From a bacterium 1xD42-87 (GTDB taxonomy: Bacteria; Bacillota; Clostridia; Lachnospirales; Lachnospiraceae): a DNA stretch of 64,000 bases. Made by a program: the position numbers and the translations under genes. Shown in pieces: positions 43,507-51,834 of the stretch. The stretch spans positions 124,001 to 188,000 of the forward strand of contig RAYM01000012.1 in assembly GCA_003611805.1 (NCBI GenBank), given 5' to 3'. How positions within the stretch are numbered: the first letter of the stretch is position 1; every line of letters starts with the position of its first letter. The notes under the pieces were generated by a model. The model saw only the letters and a list, made by a program, of their open reading frames with translations, was not told where the DNA came from and made no database searches.

Positions 43507-44703
43507 TCACTTCACCAGCGCAAATGTCTCCCTCGCGATCGCGAGCTCCTCGTTGGTGGGAACCACAAGCGCCTTCACCCTGGAATCCGGGGTGCTGATC
43601 TCCAGCTCCTCCCCGCGCACCTGGTTTTTCTCCTGATCCAGTGTGACGCCGAGATACCCCAGCTGCTCACAGGCATGTTTCCTCACAAGGGGGCTGTTCT
43701 CTCCCACACCCGCTGTAAAGCAGATGGCATCCACGCCGTTCATTGCCGCGGCGTATGCGCCGATATACTTCGCCACCCGGTATGCGAAGGTTCGAATCGT
43801 GCGGAGCCCTCTTTCCTCCCCGGCGACATAGGATTTTTCCAGATCCCGGAAATCTGAGGACAGGTTATCGGAAAGCCCCAGCACGCCGGACTGCTTATTC
43901 AACACCGCCATCACCTCGTCGATGGACTTATTCTCCTTATGGGCAATAAACTCGATGATCGCCGGGTCTATATCGCCGGAGCGGGTGCCCATAATCAGCC
44001 CTTCAAGAGGCGTAAGACCCATGGATGTATCCACGCAGCGTCCGTTCTCCACAGCCGAGATGCTTGCGCCGTTGCCCAGATGACAGACAATGATCTTCAT
44101 GTCCTCATAATTTTTTCCAAGAATCTCCGCCGCCCTCTTTGACACGTAGGAGTGGCTGGTGCCATGGAAACCGTATCTCCTCACCTTATACTTCTCATAG
44201 TATTCGTAAGGCAGCCCATACAGATACGCATGCTGGGGCATCGTCTGATGGAACGCCGTATCGAACACACCCACCATGGGCGTATTGGGCATCAGTTTTT
44301 TGCAGGCGTCGATGCCGATCAGATTCGCCGGATTATGTAACGGCGCCAGATCGTTGCATGCCCTGATCGCCTCTATCACTTCGTCGGTGATGATTGTGGA
44401 GGACGCAAACTTTTCCCCGCCGTGCACAATGCGGTGTCCCACCGCGCCGATCTCGTCAAGAGATTTCACCACGCCCGTCTTTTCATTCATCAGCGCATTT
44501 AACACGAGTTCAATGGCTTTCGTGTGGTCGGGCATGGGCGTAACCGTCTCTTCCTTTGCCCCGCCCGCAGGCTGGTAGACGAGCTGGCTGCCGTCAATGC
44601 CGATGCGCTCACAAAGTCCCTTGGCGATCTGCTTCTCCGTCTCCGCGTCGATGAGCTGGAACTTTAAGGAGGAGCTGCCGCAGTTGATAACCAAAATATT
44701 CAT
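43507..44703 (-). CDS. ackA: Acetate kinase
   Basis: Makes ATP and acetate from acetyl phosphate supplied by Pta. 398 residues: NCGSSSLKFQLI at the N-terminus, VGHRIVHGGEKF, GFHGTSHSYVSKRA (catalytic region) and ENGRCVDTSMGLTPLEGLIMGTRSGDIDP. Start ATG 44703 with AAGGAAG nine bases before it. The 3' end (NEELAIARETFALVK) is part of a direct repeat with 42802-42833. Confidence 0.98.
   Translation of the reverse strand: MNILVINCGSSSLKFQLIDAETEKQIAKGLCERIGIDGSQLVYQPAGGAKEETVTPMPDHTKAIELVLNALMNEKTGVVKSLDEIGAVGHRIVHGGEKFASSTIITDEVIEAIRACNDLAPLHNPANLIGIDACKKLMPNTPMVGVFDTAFHQTMPQHAYLYGLPYEYYEKYKVRRYGFHGTSHSYVSKRAAEILGKNYEDMKIIVCHLGNGASISAVENGRCVDTSMGLTPLEGLIMGTRSGDIDPAIIEFIAHKENKSIDEVMAVLNKQSGVLGLSDNLSSDFRDLEKSYVAGEERGLRTIRTFAYRVAKYIGAYAAAMNGVDAICFTAGVGENSPLVRKHACEQLGYLGVTLDQEKNQVRGEELEISTPDSRVKALVVPTNEELAIARETFALVK
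43511..43542. repeat. Direct repeat 2: within the ackA 3' end
   Basis: Identical over 32 bp to 42802-42833; the start-to-start distance is 709 bp and spans mntA-hepT. Confidence 0.85.
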
Positions 44704-44782
44704 AAGTTTATTCTTCCTTTCTATTAAATCCGCAGTGCCCGCTCGAAAAACCTTTGGTTTTCCTCGCTCGCGGGCTTCGCCA

Positions 44783-45784
44783 TCACGCAAGCTGAGCTTG
44801 CACAGCAGTTAAAGCTACCACACCCACGATATCCTGCCAAGAGCAGCCGCGGGAGAGGTCGTTTACGGGTTTGGCGATGCCCTGCAGCATGGGACCGTAG
44901 GCTTCCGCCTTGCCGAGCCGCTGCACCAGTTTATAGCCGATATTGCCGCAGTCCAGATTGGGGAAAATCAGCACATTTGCCTTGCCCGCCACCTCGCTGC
45001 CGGGCGCCTTGGACTTTGCCACCTGGGGCACCAGTGCCGCGTCAGACTGTAATTCCCCGTCAATGGTAAGATGGGGATACTGCTCATGGGCGATCCGCGT
45101 CGCCTCCACCATCTTGTCCACCAGCGGATGCTTGGCGCTGCCCTTGGTCGAATGGGAAAGCATGGCAATAATCGGCTTCGCTCCCACAAGGCTCTTAAAG
45201 CTCTTGGCTGAAGTGTCTGCAATCGCCGCCAGTTCCTCCGCTGTCGGGTCCTGATTCAGACCACAGTCCGCAAAGAGGAAAGTGCCGTTCTCCCCAAACT
45301 CACAGTCCGGCACGTCAAGAATAAAAAAGCCGGATACCAGCTTCACACCGGGAGCGGTCTTTAAAATCTGCAGTGCAGGGCGCAGCGTGTCCGCCGTGGC
45401 ATGACAGGCTCCCGCCACCATACCGTCCGCATCGTTTGCCTTCACCATCACCACGCCGAAGGTAAGATAATCCTTAAGCAGCGTCTCCCTCGCCTTCTCC
45501 GGCGTCATCCCCTTATTCTTTCTGATCTCATATAAAAGTTCCGTATACTCGTCAAGCTTATCCGCCTTCTCGGGATCGACAATCTGCACACCGTCCAGCT
45601 CCACTTCCAGCCAGCCCGCACCGTCCATAATCTTCTCCTCATTTCCCACCATAATGATGTCGGCGATCCCTTCCTTCAGGATATTTGCCGCCGCGATCAG
45701 AGTCCTTTTGTCGTTGGTCTCCGGCAGAACAATCGTCTTTTTATCGCTTCTGGCCTTCTCTTTCATCAGATCAATATAAGACAT
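44783..45784 (-). CDS. pta: Phosphate acetyltransferase
   Basis: Converts acetyl-CoA and phosphate to acetyl phosphate in fermentative ATP production. 333 residues of the short Pta type, with MVAGACHATADTLRPALQILKT, FLFADCGLNQDPTAEELA and the end segment NDLSRGCSWQDIVGVVALTAVQ. Start preceded by AAGGAGGG. Lies upstream of ackA with an 80-bp gap. Confidence 0.97.
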   Translation of the reverse strand: MSYIDLMKEKARSDKKTIVLPETNDKRTLIAAANILKEGIADIIMVGNEEKIMDGAGWLEVELDGVQIVDPEKADKLDEYTELLYEIRKNKGMTPEKARETLLKDYLTFGVVMVKANDADGMVAGACHATADTLRPALQILKTAPGVKLVSGFFILDVPDCEFGENGTFLFADCGLNQDPTAEELAAIADTSAKSFKSLVGAKPIIAMLSHSTKGSAKHPLVDKMVEATRIAHEQYPHLTIDGELQSDAALVPQVAKSKAPGSEVAGKANVLIFPNLDCGNIGYKLVQRLGKAEAYGPMLQGIAKPVNDLSRGCSWQDIVGVVALTAVQAQLA

Positions 45785-45812
45785 AGCTATACCCTCCTTC
45801 TTTCTAACTTAC

Positions 45813-45841
45813 ATGATACCTAATTCCGCTTTCATAAACAA
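45813..45841 (-). promoter_or_regulatory. Likely pta promoter with cre-like spacer
   Basis: Minus strand TTGTTT (45836-45841), 17-bp spacer, TATCAT (45813-45818). The spacer holds TAATTCCGCTTTCA (plus strand, 45821-45834), which fits eight of ten fixed positions of the CcpA cre consensus. CcpA control of pta is known in Bacillus; here it is a guess. Confidence 0.4.
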
Positions 45842-45945
45842 GTAATTTTCTGATCTGTTTTCAAGAAAAAACAATACAAATCAGCCGCGTTGTGATAAAC
45901 TGGAATTATCGGAAATTATGTTGTTTCGGGGGAAGTCAAAAATCT

Positions 45946-47193
45946 ATGAAAACGGTCGGAATTATTGCGGAATATAATCCGTTCCATAACGGACATGCCT
46001 ATCACATCAGAAAGGCTAAAGAACTCACTCACGCAGACTACTGTGTTGTCGTTATGAGCGGTGATTTTGTCCAGCGCGGCGCGCCTGCCATCATGGATAA
46101 ATATCTGCGCGCCGAGAGCGCACTTTTAAACGGCGCGGACCTTGTGCTGGAGCTGCCCGTCTGCTATTCCATAAGCAGCGCCGAGCATTTTGCCCGCAGT
46201 TCGGTGGCTCTCCTCGATAAGCTTGGGGTTGTCGATACGTTATGCTTTGGCAGCGAGTGCGGTGATATCCGCGTGCTGACGGAATTTGCACAGGCGCTTA
46301 CAGACGAAAGCCCTGTCTTTAAAAAAACGCTGGACCGCGAGATCCGTATCGGACACACCTACCCTCAAGCGAGAAACACGGCGCTGGAAATCTCTGCGCC
46401 TCACCTAACGTCCTATATCAACGTACTGACCAGCCCGAACAACATTCTGGGTATCGAATACTGTAAAGCACTTCTCTTCTGGAAAAGCACGATTGTACCA
46501 TATACCGTAAAACGCGCAGGCTCCTCCTACCACGACAACAGTCTGGATACCGGCTTCTGCTCTGCACTGGCTATCCGGGAATCGCTCCGGCAGGCAGGCG
46601 CTTCGGAGGAACTCGCAAGACAGATTCCCGCATCTTCCCTTGCCTTGATAAAAGATGCCTACATGAAAACCTACCCTGTCTTTGCGGATGACCTTTCCCT
46701 GCTTACGCAGTACAGCCTGCTCACGAACGCGAGCGCCGGCTTTACGGACTATCCCGACATCGACAGTGAACTGTCGGACCGTATTGTCAAGTTACTGCCG
46801 CAGTTCCGTGATTTCCGCTCATTTTGCGATCTGCTGAAATCAAAGAACAAGACTTATGTAAGAATCTCCAGAAGCCTTCTACATATCCTTCTGGGTACCC
46901 GTAGGGAAGCCCTGCAGCAGTATGGACAGGAGGGGTGGATTTTTTATGCCCGTATGCTTGGCTTTCGTGAGAGCGCCGCACCGCTTCTCTCCGCTATCAA
47001 GAAAAACGCGGAAATTCCACTCCTTTCCAAACTTGCGGACGCAGAAAAACAGCTTGCACCGACGGGCTCTTCCATGCTGGAAAAGGACATCTATGCAAGC
47101 CATATTTACCAGAGCATTGTCCGCAATAAATTCCCCGGCAAAAGTCCGCTGACGGAGATCAATGAATACAAAAATCAGATCATAAAGATATAA
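45946..47193 (+). CDS. tmcAL: tRNA(Met) cytidine acetate ligase TmcAL
   Basis: Makes N4-acetylcytidine at the wobble base of elongator tRNA-Met from acetate and ATP. 415 residues. HIGH-like motif NPFHNGHAYHI at ~11-21 and MSGDFVQRGAPAIMDKYLRAESAL are the family signature. Use of acetate fits the divergent pta-ackA neighbour. ATG 45946 begins MKTVGIIAEYNPFHNG; GGGGGA lies 11 bases before it. It ends four bases from the convergent plsC. Confidence 0.95.
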   Translation: MKTVGIIAEYNPFHNGHAYHIRKAKELTHADYCVVVMSGDFVQRGAPAIMDKYLRAESALLNGADLVLELPVCYSISSAEHFARSSVALLDKLGVVDTLCFGSECGDIRVLTEFAQALTDESPVFKKTLDREIRIGHTYPQARNTALEISAPHLTSYINVLTSPNNILGIEYCKALLFWKSTIVPYTVKRAGSSYHDNSLDTGFCSALAIRESLRQAGASEELARQIPASSLALIKDAYMKTYPVFADDLSLLTQYSLLTNASAGFTDYPDIDSELSDRIVKLLPQFRDFRSFCDLLKSKNKTYVRISRSLLHILLGTRREALQQYGQEGWIFYARMLGFRESAAPLLSAIKKNAEIPLLSKLADAEKQLAPTGSSMLEKDIYASHIYQSIVRNKFPGKSPLTEINEYKNQIIKI

Positions 47194-47197
47194 TTTC

Positions 47198-47914
47198 CTA
47201 TGCGGGGCTGACTACATCACTGATTCTGCTCGTGATTCTGTCTTTCACCATCTCGGCAATCTGCGTCGTGGTCATGCCCTTATATTCTTCATAGGGAATC
47301 GCCTTTAAAAAGTGTACCTGCGTCTCCACCCTGCGCAGTGTCCACTCCTCAAACACTCTGTAGGAATCAATCAGCGCCACCGGCACGATCGGCACTCTTG
47401 CCTTCACCGCGCTCTTAAAGCAGCCCGGCTTAAACTCTCCCACCGTATTGTGATTATGAAAATAACCGCCCTCCGGGAAAATGATGAAACGCCGCCCCAT
47501 TTTGGTATCTTCCGCCAGTTCCCTGATAATCCCTATCGACTGTCTGGTGTCATCTTTTTTCAGACGCTTGCCCTGCACAAGGTCAATAAACTGCTTGACC
47601 AAAAGCCCGTGGGATTTGGCATCGTCGATCACCACGGAACAGGGCTTGTCGTGGGATATCATAATCCCCAGCGCATCATATTTTCCCTGATGATTCGGGC
47701 ATAGAAGATAGCCGCCTTCCTGCGGAAGGTTCTCCGCACCGAAGCGCTTCGTGTAAATGCGCCCGGCACGCATCATGCGCCGGATCGCCAGTCTCGCATA
47801 TGCGTAGCATGCCTCCTCACCGTAACGCTCCTTGTGTCTCGCCTTGTATGCCATTTTGGGTATCATGTAGATTCTCGGCAGATTCCACACGATCACCTTG
47901 AGAAACCGTAACAT
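47198..47914 (-). CDS. plsC: 1-acyl-sn-glycerol-3-phosphate acyltransferase (PlsC family)
   Basis: Makes phosphatidic acid at the membrane. 238 residues with the catalytic HX4D motif NHQGKYD (~75-81), the FPEGGYFHNH block (~146) and VPIVPVALIDSYRVF. N-terminal hydrophobic or amphipathic stretch. Lies 20 bp downstream of cls; last gene of sufC-sufB-cls-plsC. Confidence 0.93.
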   Translation of the reverse strand: MLRFLKVIVWNLPRIYMIPKMAYKARHKERYGEEACYAYARLAIRRMMRAGRIYTKRFGAENLPQEGGYLLCPNHQGKYDALGIMISHDKPCSVVIDDAKSHGLLVKQFIDLVQGKRLKKDDTRQSIGIIRELAEDTKMGRRFIIFPEGGYFHNHNTVGEFKPGCFKSAVKARVPIVPVALIDSYRVFEEWTLRRVETQVHFLKAIPYEEYKGMTTTQIAEMVKDRITSRISDVVSPA

Positions 47915-47934
47915 AAACTCATCTCCATTTTCAA

Positions 47935-49467
47935 TTACATTAAGGGTGAAAACAATTTTAACAGCGGACCGATCACATTGGTCTTCACAAACTTATCCCG
48001 GCACCATGACAACGTAATTTCCTCACAGACCCCGAAAGTCTTTACCATATCCTTTTTCAACTCCTCCACGGCACGTGCCCGGTAAAGATACACGCCGCAT
48101 TCAAAGTGATGGTAAAAACTCCGGTAATCGAAATTGACCGTGCCAACCGTAGCCGACTCGTCGTCCACAAGCACACATTTCGCATGGATGAAGCCCGGGG
48201 TATACTGGAATATCCTGACGCCCGCCCCGATCAGATTCTGGTAATTGGACTGGGTCAGCCAGTAAACGAATTTTTTATCCGGCACGCCGGGCGTCACAAT
48301 CCGCACATCCACGCCCCGCTTCGCCGCCAGCTTCAGGGCGGTAATCATTTCGTTGTCCGTAACAAGGTACGGCGTATAGATCCAGACATAACGCTTTGCG
48401 TCGCCAATCATGTTCAGGTATACATTCTCGCCAAGCGTCTCGTCGTCAAAAGGCGTGTCCATGTACGGCTGTACATAGCCCTCCGCCCCCGGCATCTTTT
48501 CAAAGGAACAATAGTACCTGCTGTAGTCCTCCTCCGTGTAGCGGGACATATTCCACATCTGTAAAAACATGACCGTAAAGTTCCAGACAGCCTTTCCCTC
48601 AATGCGGATTCCCGTGTCCTTCCAGTGGTCACCGTAAGGATGTTCGTAGTTTATATACTCGTCCGACAGGTTAATTCCGCCCGTATACGCCACCTTGCCG
48701 TCCACCACCACAATCTTCCTGTGATCCCTGTTATTCAGCACAAGCGATAAAAAAGGCACCAGCCTGTTGAACGCCACACACTTGATTCCCTTTTTCTCTA
48801 TGACCCTGTCGTAGTATTTCGGCAGAAGAAACGCGCAGCCGATATCGTCATACATCAGCCGGACCTCCACGCCCTCCTTTGCCTTGCGTTCCAGAATATC
48901 CAGAATGGCATCCCACATTTTTCCCTCTTTGATGATAAAAAATTCCAGAAAGATATAATGCTCGGCTTTCTCCAGATCATCGATCAGACTCTCCCACCAC
49001 GGACGCCCGTCCGCAAAAAATTTCGTATCTGTCTGGTCCCACACCGGCGTGGCGCCGTAAGAATACATATAACCGCTCAGGTTTGCCTCCGCCGCTTCTT
49101 CCTTCTTCAGACTTTTGAGAATCTGCCTGTCCTGCACCAGACTTTTCCTTACCAGCTTGTCCGTCCGTTCCATGCTGTCCCGCAGCTTTTTTGGCACGAT
49201 CACATGACCGTAGCACAGATAAAGCACACCGCCGAAAAGCGGGAAAGTCAGTATCGGCACCACCCACGCCAGCTTTACGGCGGGATTGGTCGGTTTCCAT
49301 ATAATGTAAATCACAGCCCAGAAGGTGATAAAGCGCAGCACAAGGGAAAACCAGACATAATAATTGCCCCATTGTAAAAGCACAACCAGAAAGAAAGCGA
49401 TCTGTATCAGCACCAGAAGCGCCGTAATCACCACTCGGTTTAACGCGTACTGTAAAAACTTCCTCAT
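47935..49467 (-). CDS. cls: Cardiolipin synthase
   Basis: Joins two phosphatidylglycerols into cardiolipin. 510 residues: two N-terminal membrane helices (~8-32, ~38-58), a third at ~68-85, then two phospholipase-D domains with HKD motifs HRKIVVVDGKVAYTGG (~245) and HAKCVLVDDESATVG (~425). The ATG overlaps the sufB stop (ATGA). Confidence 0.96.
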   Translation of the reverse strand: MRKFLQYALNRVVITALLVLIQIAFFLVVLLQWGNYYVWFSLVLRFITFWAVIYIIWKPTNPAVKLAWVVPILTFPLFGGVLYLCYGHVIVPKKLRDSMERTDKLVRKSLVQDRQILKSLKKEEAAEANLSGYMYSYGATPVWDQTDTKFFADGRPWWESLIDDLEKAEHYIFLEFFIIKEGKMWDAILDILERKAKEGVEVRLMYDDIGCAFLLPKYYDRVIEKKGIKCVAFNRLVPFLSLVLNNRDHRKIVVVDGKVAYTGGINLSDEYINYEHPYGDHWKDTGIRIEGKAVWNFTVMFLQMWNMSRYTEEDYSRYYCSFEKMPGAEGYVQPYMDTPFDDETLGENVYLNMIGDAKRYVWIYTPYLVTDNEMITALKLAAKRGVDVRIVTPGVPDKKFVYWLTQSNYQNLIGAGVRIFQYTPGFIHAKCVLVDDESATVGTVNFDYRSFYHHFECGVYLYRARAVEELKKDMVKTFGVCEEITLSWCRDKFVKTNVIGPLLKLFSPLM

Positions 49468-50381
49468 TTCAAAAATCCCTTCACGATCTGTTCTTCCGCC
49501 TCTTTCTCTGTGAGTCCGAGCGTCATCAGTTTGATCATCTGTTCGCCTGCGATCTTGCCGATCGCCGCCTCATGGATCAGATTCGCGTCAATGTGGTTTG
49601 CCGTCAGCTCCGGAATCGCGCTGACACTGGCTTCATCCATAATGATGGCGTCGCATTCGCTGTGCCCGTGGCAGCTCGCATTTCCCACAATCCGGCTGCG
49701 GAATATCTGCCTGGAATGTTCCTTCGCCACCGATCTGGAAATCAGGTTCACGCTGGAATCCGCCCCCGCCATGTTCACCGTGAAATCCGTCCCGGCATAC
49801 TGCTTCCCGTGGGTCATAATCTTTTCTTTGATTACAAGGCTTGCGCCCTCCGCCACCTCCGCAGTCGTGGTCCGCTCCGTGGAATCAATCCCCTTGATCT
49901 GCACCGTCTCCATCTCAAGGGAAGCGCCCTCCGCCAGATGAATATCTGTGGTGGGATTCATAATACGCTCCCCGCTGCCGTCGCCTGAGCCGTAGTGCTT
50001 TTCCACATATCTTACCTTCGCGTTCTTCTCCACAAAAAACCGATGGACACCGGAATGCGCCGATGCCGCGGAACCGCCGTTATGGATGCCGCAGCCCGCT
50101 ATGATCGTGATGTCGCAGTCCTCCCCCACAAAGAAGTCGTTATACACACTTTCCTGAATGCCGCTCTGGCTTAAAACCACCGGAATGTGCACGCTCTCCC
50201 CCTTCGTGCCCGGTTTTATACGGATATCGATGCCGGGGCAGTCCTCCTTTGTCACAATATCTATATTGGCGGTGGTATTTCTTCCCGCCATCTCCCCGTT
50301 GGCGCGTATATTGTACGCACCTTCCGGCACTTCGTGCAGGTCCGCCACCTGCGCAAGTAACTCCTGTTGTATTGCGTCCAT
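49464..50381 (-). CDS. sufB: SufB/D-like Fe-S assembly scaffold (minimal SufCB type)
   Basis: 305 residues, shorter than classical SufB (~470) and lacking its N-terminal region. The beta-helix core is clear: GIDSTERTTTAEVAEGASLVIKEK, VNLISRSVAKEHSRQIFRSRIVGNASCHGHSECDAI, with Cys of CHGHSECD and the final HEAAIGKIAGEQMIKLMTLGLTEKEAEEQIVKGF. Together with SufC alone this matches the reduced SUF-like system of many anaerobes. Start has GGAG five bases upstream, 13 bp after sufC. Confidence 0.93.
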   Translation of the reverse strand: MDAIQQELLAQVADLHEVPEGAYNIRANGEMAGRNTTANIDIVTKEDCPGIDIRIKPGTKGESVHIPVVLSQSGIQESVYNDFFVGEDCDITIIAGCGIHNGGSAASAHSGVHRFFVEKNAKVRYVEKHYGSGDGSGERIMNPTTDIHLAEGASLEMETVQIKGIDSTERTTTAEVAEGASLVIKEKIMTHGKQYAGTDFTVNMAGADSSVNLISRSVAKEHSRQIFRSRIVGNASCHGHSECDAIIMDEASVSAIPELTANHIDANLIHEAAIGKIAGEQMIKLMTLGLTEKEAEEQIVKGFLK

Positions 50382-50394
50382 AGTTTCTCCATTC

Positions 50395-51123
50395 CTAATT
50401 TAATTTATCAGTTAATGTCTTGCAGGGCTGCCCGGCTCCCAAAAGTTCCGGCATCACTTCCTCCCTGCTCCCCACCTTCTCAATCCTGCCATCCGACAAC
50501 AGCACAATCTGATCCGCAATGTTCAGTATCCTCTCCTGATGGGAAATAATCAGGATCGTTCCCTGAATCTCCTCATGCATCTTCTCAAACACCCGGATCA
50601 GATTCTGGAAACTCCACAGATCGATTCCCGCCTCCGGTTCGTCAAAGATGGAAACCTTCGCCTTTCTCGCCATAATCATCGCAATTTCAATCCGCTTCAA
50701 CTCCCCGCCCGAAAGGCTGGCGTTGATTTCCCGGTTTACATAATCTCTGGCGCAGAGCCCCACCTCCGAGAGCATGGAGCAGACTTCCGACACAGCCGTC
50801 TCCCTGCCCGCCGCAATGGAAAGCATATCCTTCACCGTAAGCCCCTTAAACCGGACCGGCTGCTGAAAGGCGAACCCGATACCCATCCGTGCCCGCTCTG
50901 TAATGGACTTTTCTGTGATATCGACACCGTCCAGAAAAATCTGTCCTTCCGTAGGTGTCAGAATGCCTGCCACAATCTTCGCAAGCGTCGATTTGCCGCT
51001 GCCGTTCGGTCCTGTGACCGCCACAAAGCGGTTCTCCACCGTCAGATTGATGTTCCTCAGTATCTCGATCTCTTTTCCGCCGTCATCAGCCTGAAAAGAT
51101 ATATTTTTAAGTTCCAGCATCAT
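50395..51123 (-). CDS. sufC: SufC-like Fe-S assembly ATPase
   Basis: 242-residue ABC-type ATPase. Walker A GPNGSGKSTLAKI (~35), signature LSGGELKRIEIA, Walker B VSIFDEPEAGID. Works with SufB to build Fe-S clusters. Two adjacent ATGs (51123, 51120); the second has better spacing to GGAGG. Promoter at 51185-51213. Confidence 0.94.
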   Translation of the reverse strand: MMLELKNISFQADDGGKEIEILRNINLTVENRFVAVTGPNGSGKSTLAKIVAGILTPTEGQIFLDGVDITEKSITERARMGIGFAFQQPVRFKGLTVKDMLSIAAGRETAVSEVCSMLSEVGLCARDYVNREINASLSGGELKRIEIAMIMARKAKVSIFDEPEAGIDLWSFQNLIRVFEKMHEEIQGTILIISHQERILNIADQIVLLSDGRIEKVGSREEVMPELLGAGQPCKTLTDKLN

Positions 51124-51184
51124 AAACCTCCAAGTTTCATGTAACTGTCAGAACTCCTTTTTGCCGGAAGTTCCTTAATAGAAC

Positions 51185-51213
51185 ATCTTAGCATAAATAT
51201 TGCCAAAAGGCAA
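51185..51213 (-). promoter_or_regulatory. Promoter of sufC-sufB-cls-plsC
   Basis: Minus strand TTGCCT (51208-51213), 17-bp spacer, extended -10 TGCTAAGAT (TAAGAT 51185-51190). The -35 is inside a TTGCC-N4-GGCAA inverted repeat, a possible operator. Confidence 0.65.
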
Positions 51214-51235
51214 ATTCCCTGATACGTGAATGCGC

Positions 51236-51275
51236 AAAAAAAATGTAAAGCCTAAAAATTTATCAGGCTTTACAT
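51236..51275 (-). terminator. Terminator of the 26-codon gene
   Basis: Perfect 11-bp arms ATGTAAAGCCT / AGGCTTTACAT, 11-nt loop, then eight T on the minus strand. Strong. Confidence 0.9.
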
Positions 51276-51305
51276 TATGGCTCGCATAATTATAACTATA
51301 TGCTT

Positions 51306-51386
51306 TTAAAAATCCAGCTCCGAATAATCAATGCCAAAACTGGACAGCTTGACTTTTGCTACCTCTTTCTGCTCTTCCAAAGGCAT
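51306..51386 (-). CDS. 26-residue orphan small protein
   Basis: Translates as MPLEEQKEVAKVKLSSFG then IDYSELDF and stops. It has its own promoter (51404-51432), an AGGTG ribosome binding site, and a strong terminator, so the region is a complete small transcription unit. Acidic at both ends, no membrane segment or signal peptide. No known family recognised. It could instead be a small RNA with a chance frame. Upstream of sufC, downstream of the HPr-like gene. The rest of 51124-51465 holds only the sufC promoter. Confidence 0.5.
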   Translation of the reverse strand: MPLEEQKEVAKVKLSSFGIDYSELDF

Positions 51387-51403
51387 AACAATCACCTGCT
51401 TTC

Positions 51404-51432
51404 TTTATACTGCTCATACTGTTACAATGCAA
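51404..51432 (-). promoter_or_regulatory. Promoter of the 26-codon gene
   Basis: Minus strand TTGCAT (51427-51432), 17-bp spacer, TATAAA (51404-51409). Predicted start ~10 bases before the ribosome binding site. Confidence 0.75.
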
Positions 51433-51465
51433 GTATACCATAATCGAAATACACAATCCATTCCA

Positions 51466-51699
51466 CTATGCAAGATAGGGTGCGATTGCCGCCTCCACTT
51501 CCGAGATCTGCGCATTGGTTTCCAGAATGCGAAACTCAATCTTTCTGTTCAGATCCATGGAAAAAATACCCATGATCGACTTCGCGTCCACCACGTATCT
51601 TCCGGTGGCTATGTCAAAGTAACCGTCGAATTTCTCGATCGCGCTTACAAATCCTTTCACTCTATCGATGGAGTTTAAATCCAGCATGTACGTCTTCAT
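51466..51699 (-). CDS. HPr-like protein without the active-site His
   Basis: 77 residues with the HPr fold: the conserved VDAKSIMGIFSMDL helix (~36-49) is clear and follows the usual spacing. The region that should read GLHARPA reads SIDRVKG, so the phosphorylated His is missing (Asp instead). The regulatory Ser of AKSIMG is kept. It cannot be a normal PTS phosphocarrier; perhaps regulatory. ATG 51699 has AGGAGG seven bases upstream. Confidence 0.85.
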   Translation of the reverse strand: MKTYMLDLNSIDRVKGFVSAIEKFDGYFDIATGRYVVDAKSIMGIFSMDLNRKIEFRILETNAQISEVEAAIAPYLA

Positions 51700-51834
51700 A
51701 TTCACACCTCCTCTTCCGTATAAACGCCTGATTGCAAGTCTGCCGGCATGAATTCCGTCCCGCCCGCTTCTACAGACGGTCTCTTCCCTTCCATATAAAT
51801 TTTAGTGCATTTTGGGAGATTTGTACAGAGGTTT

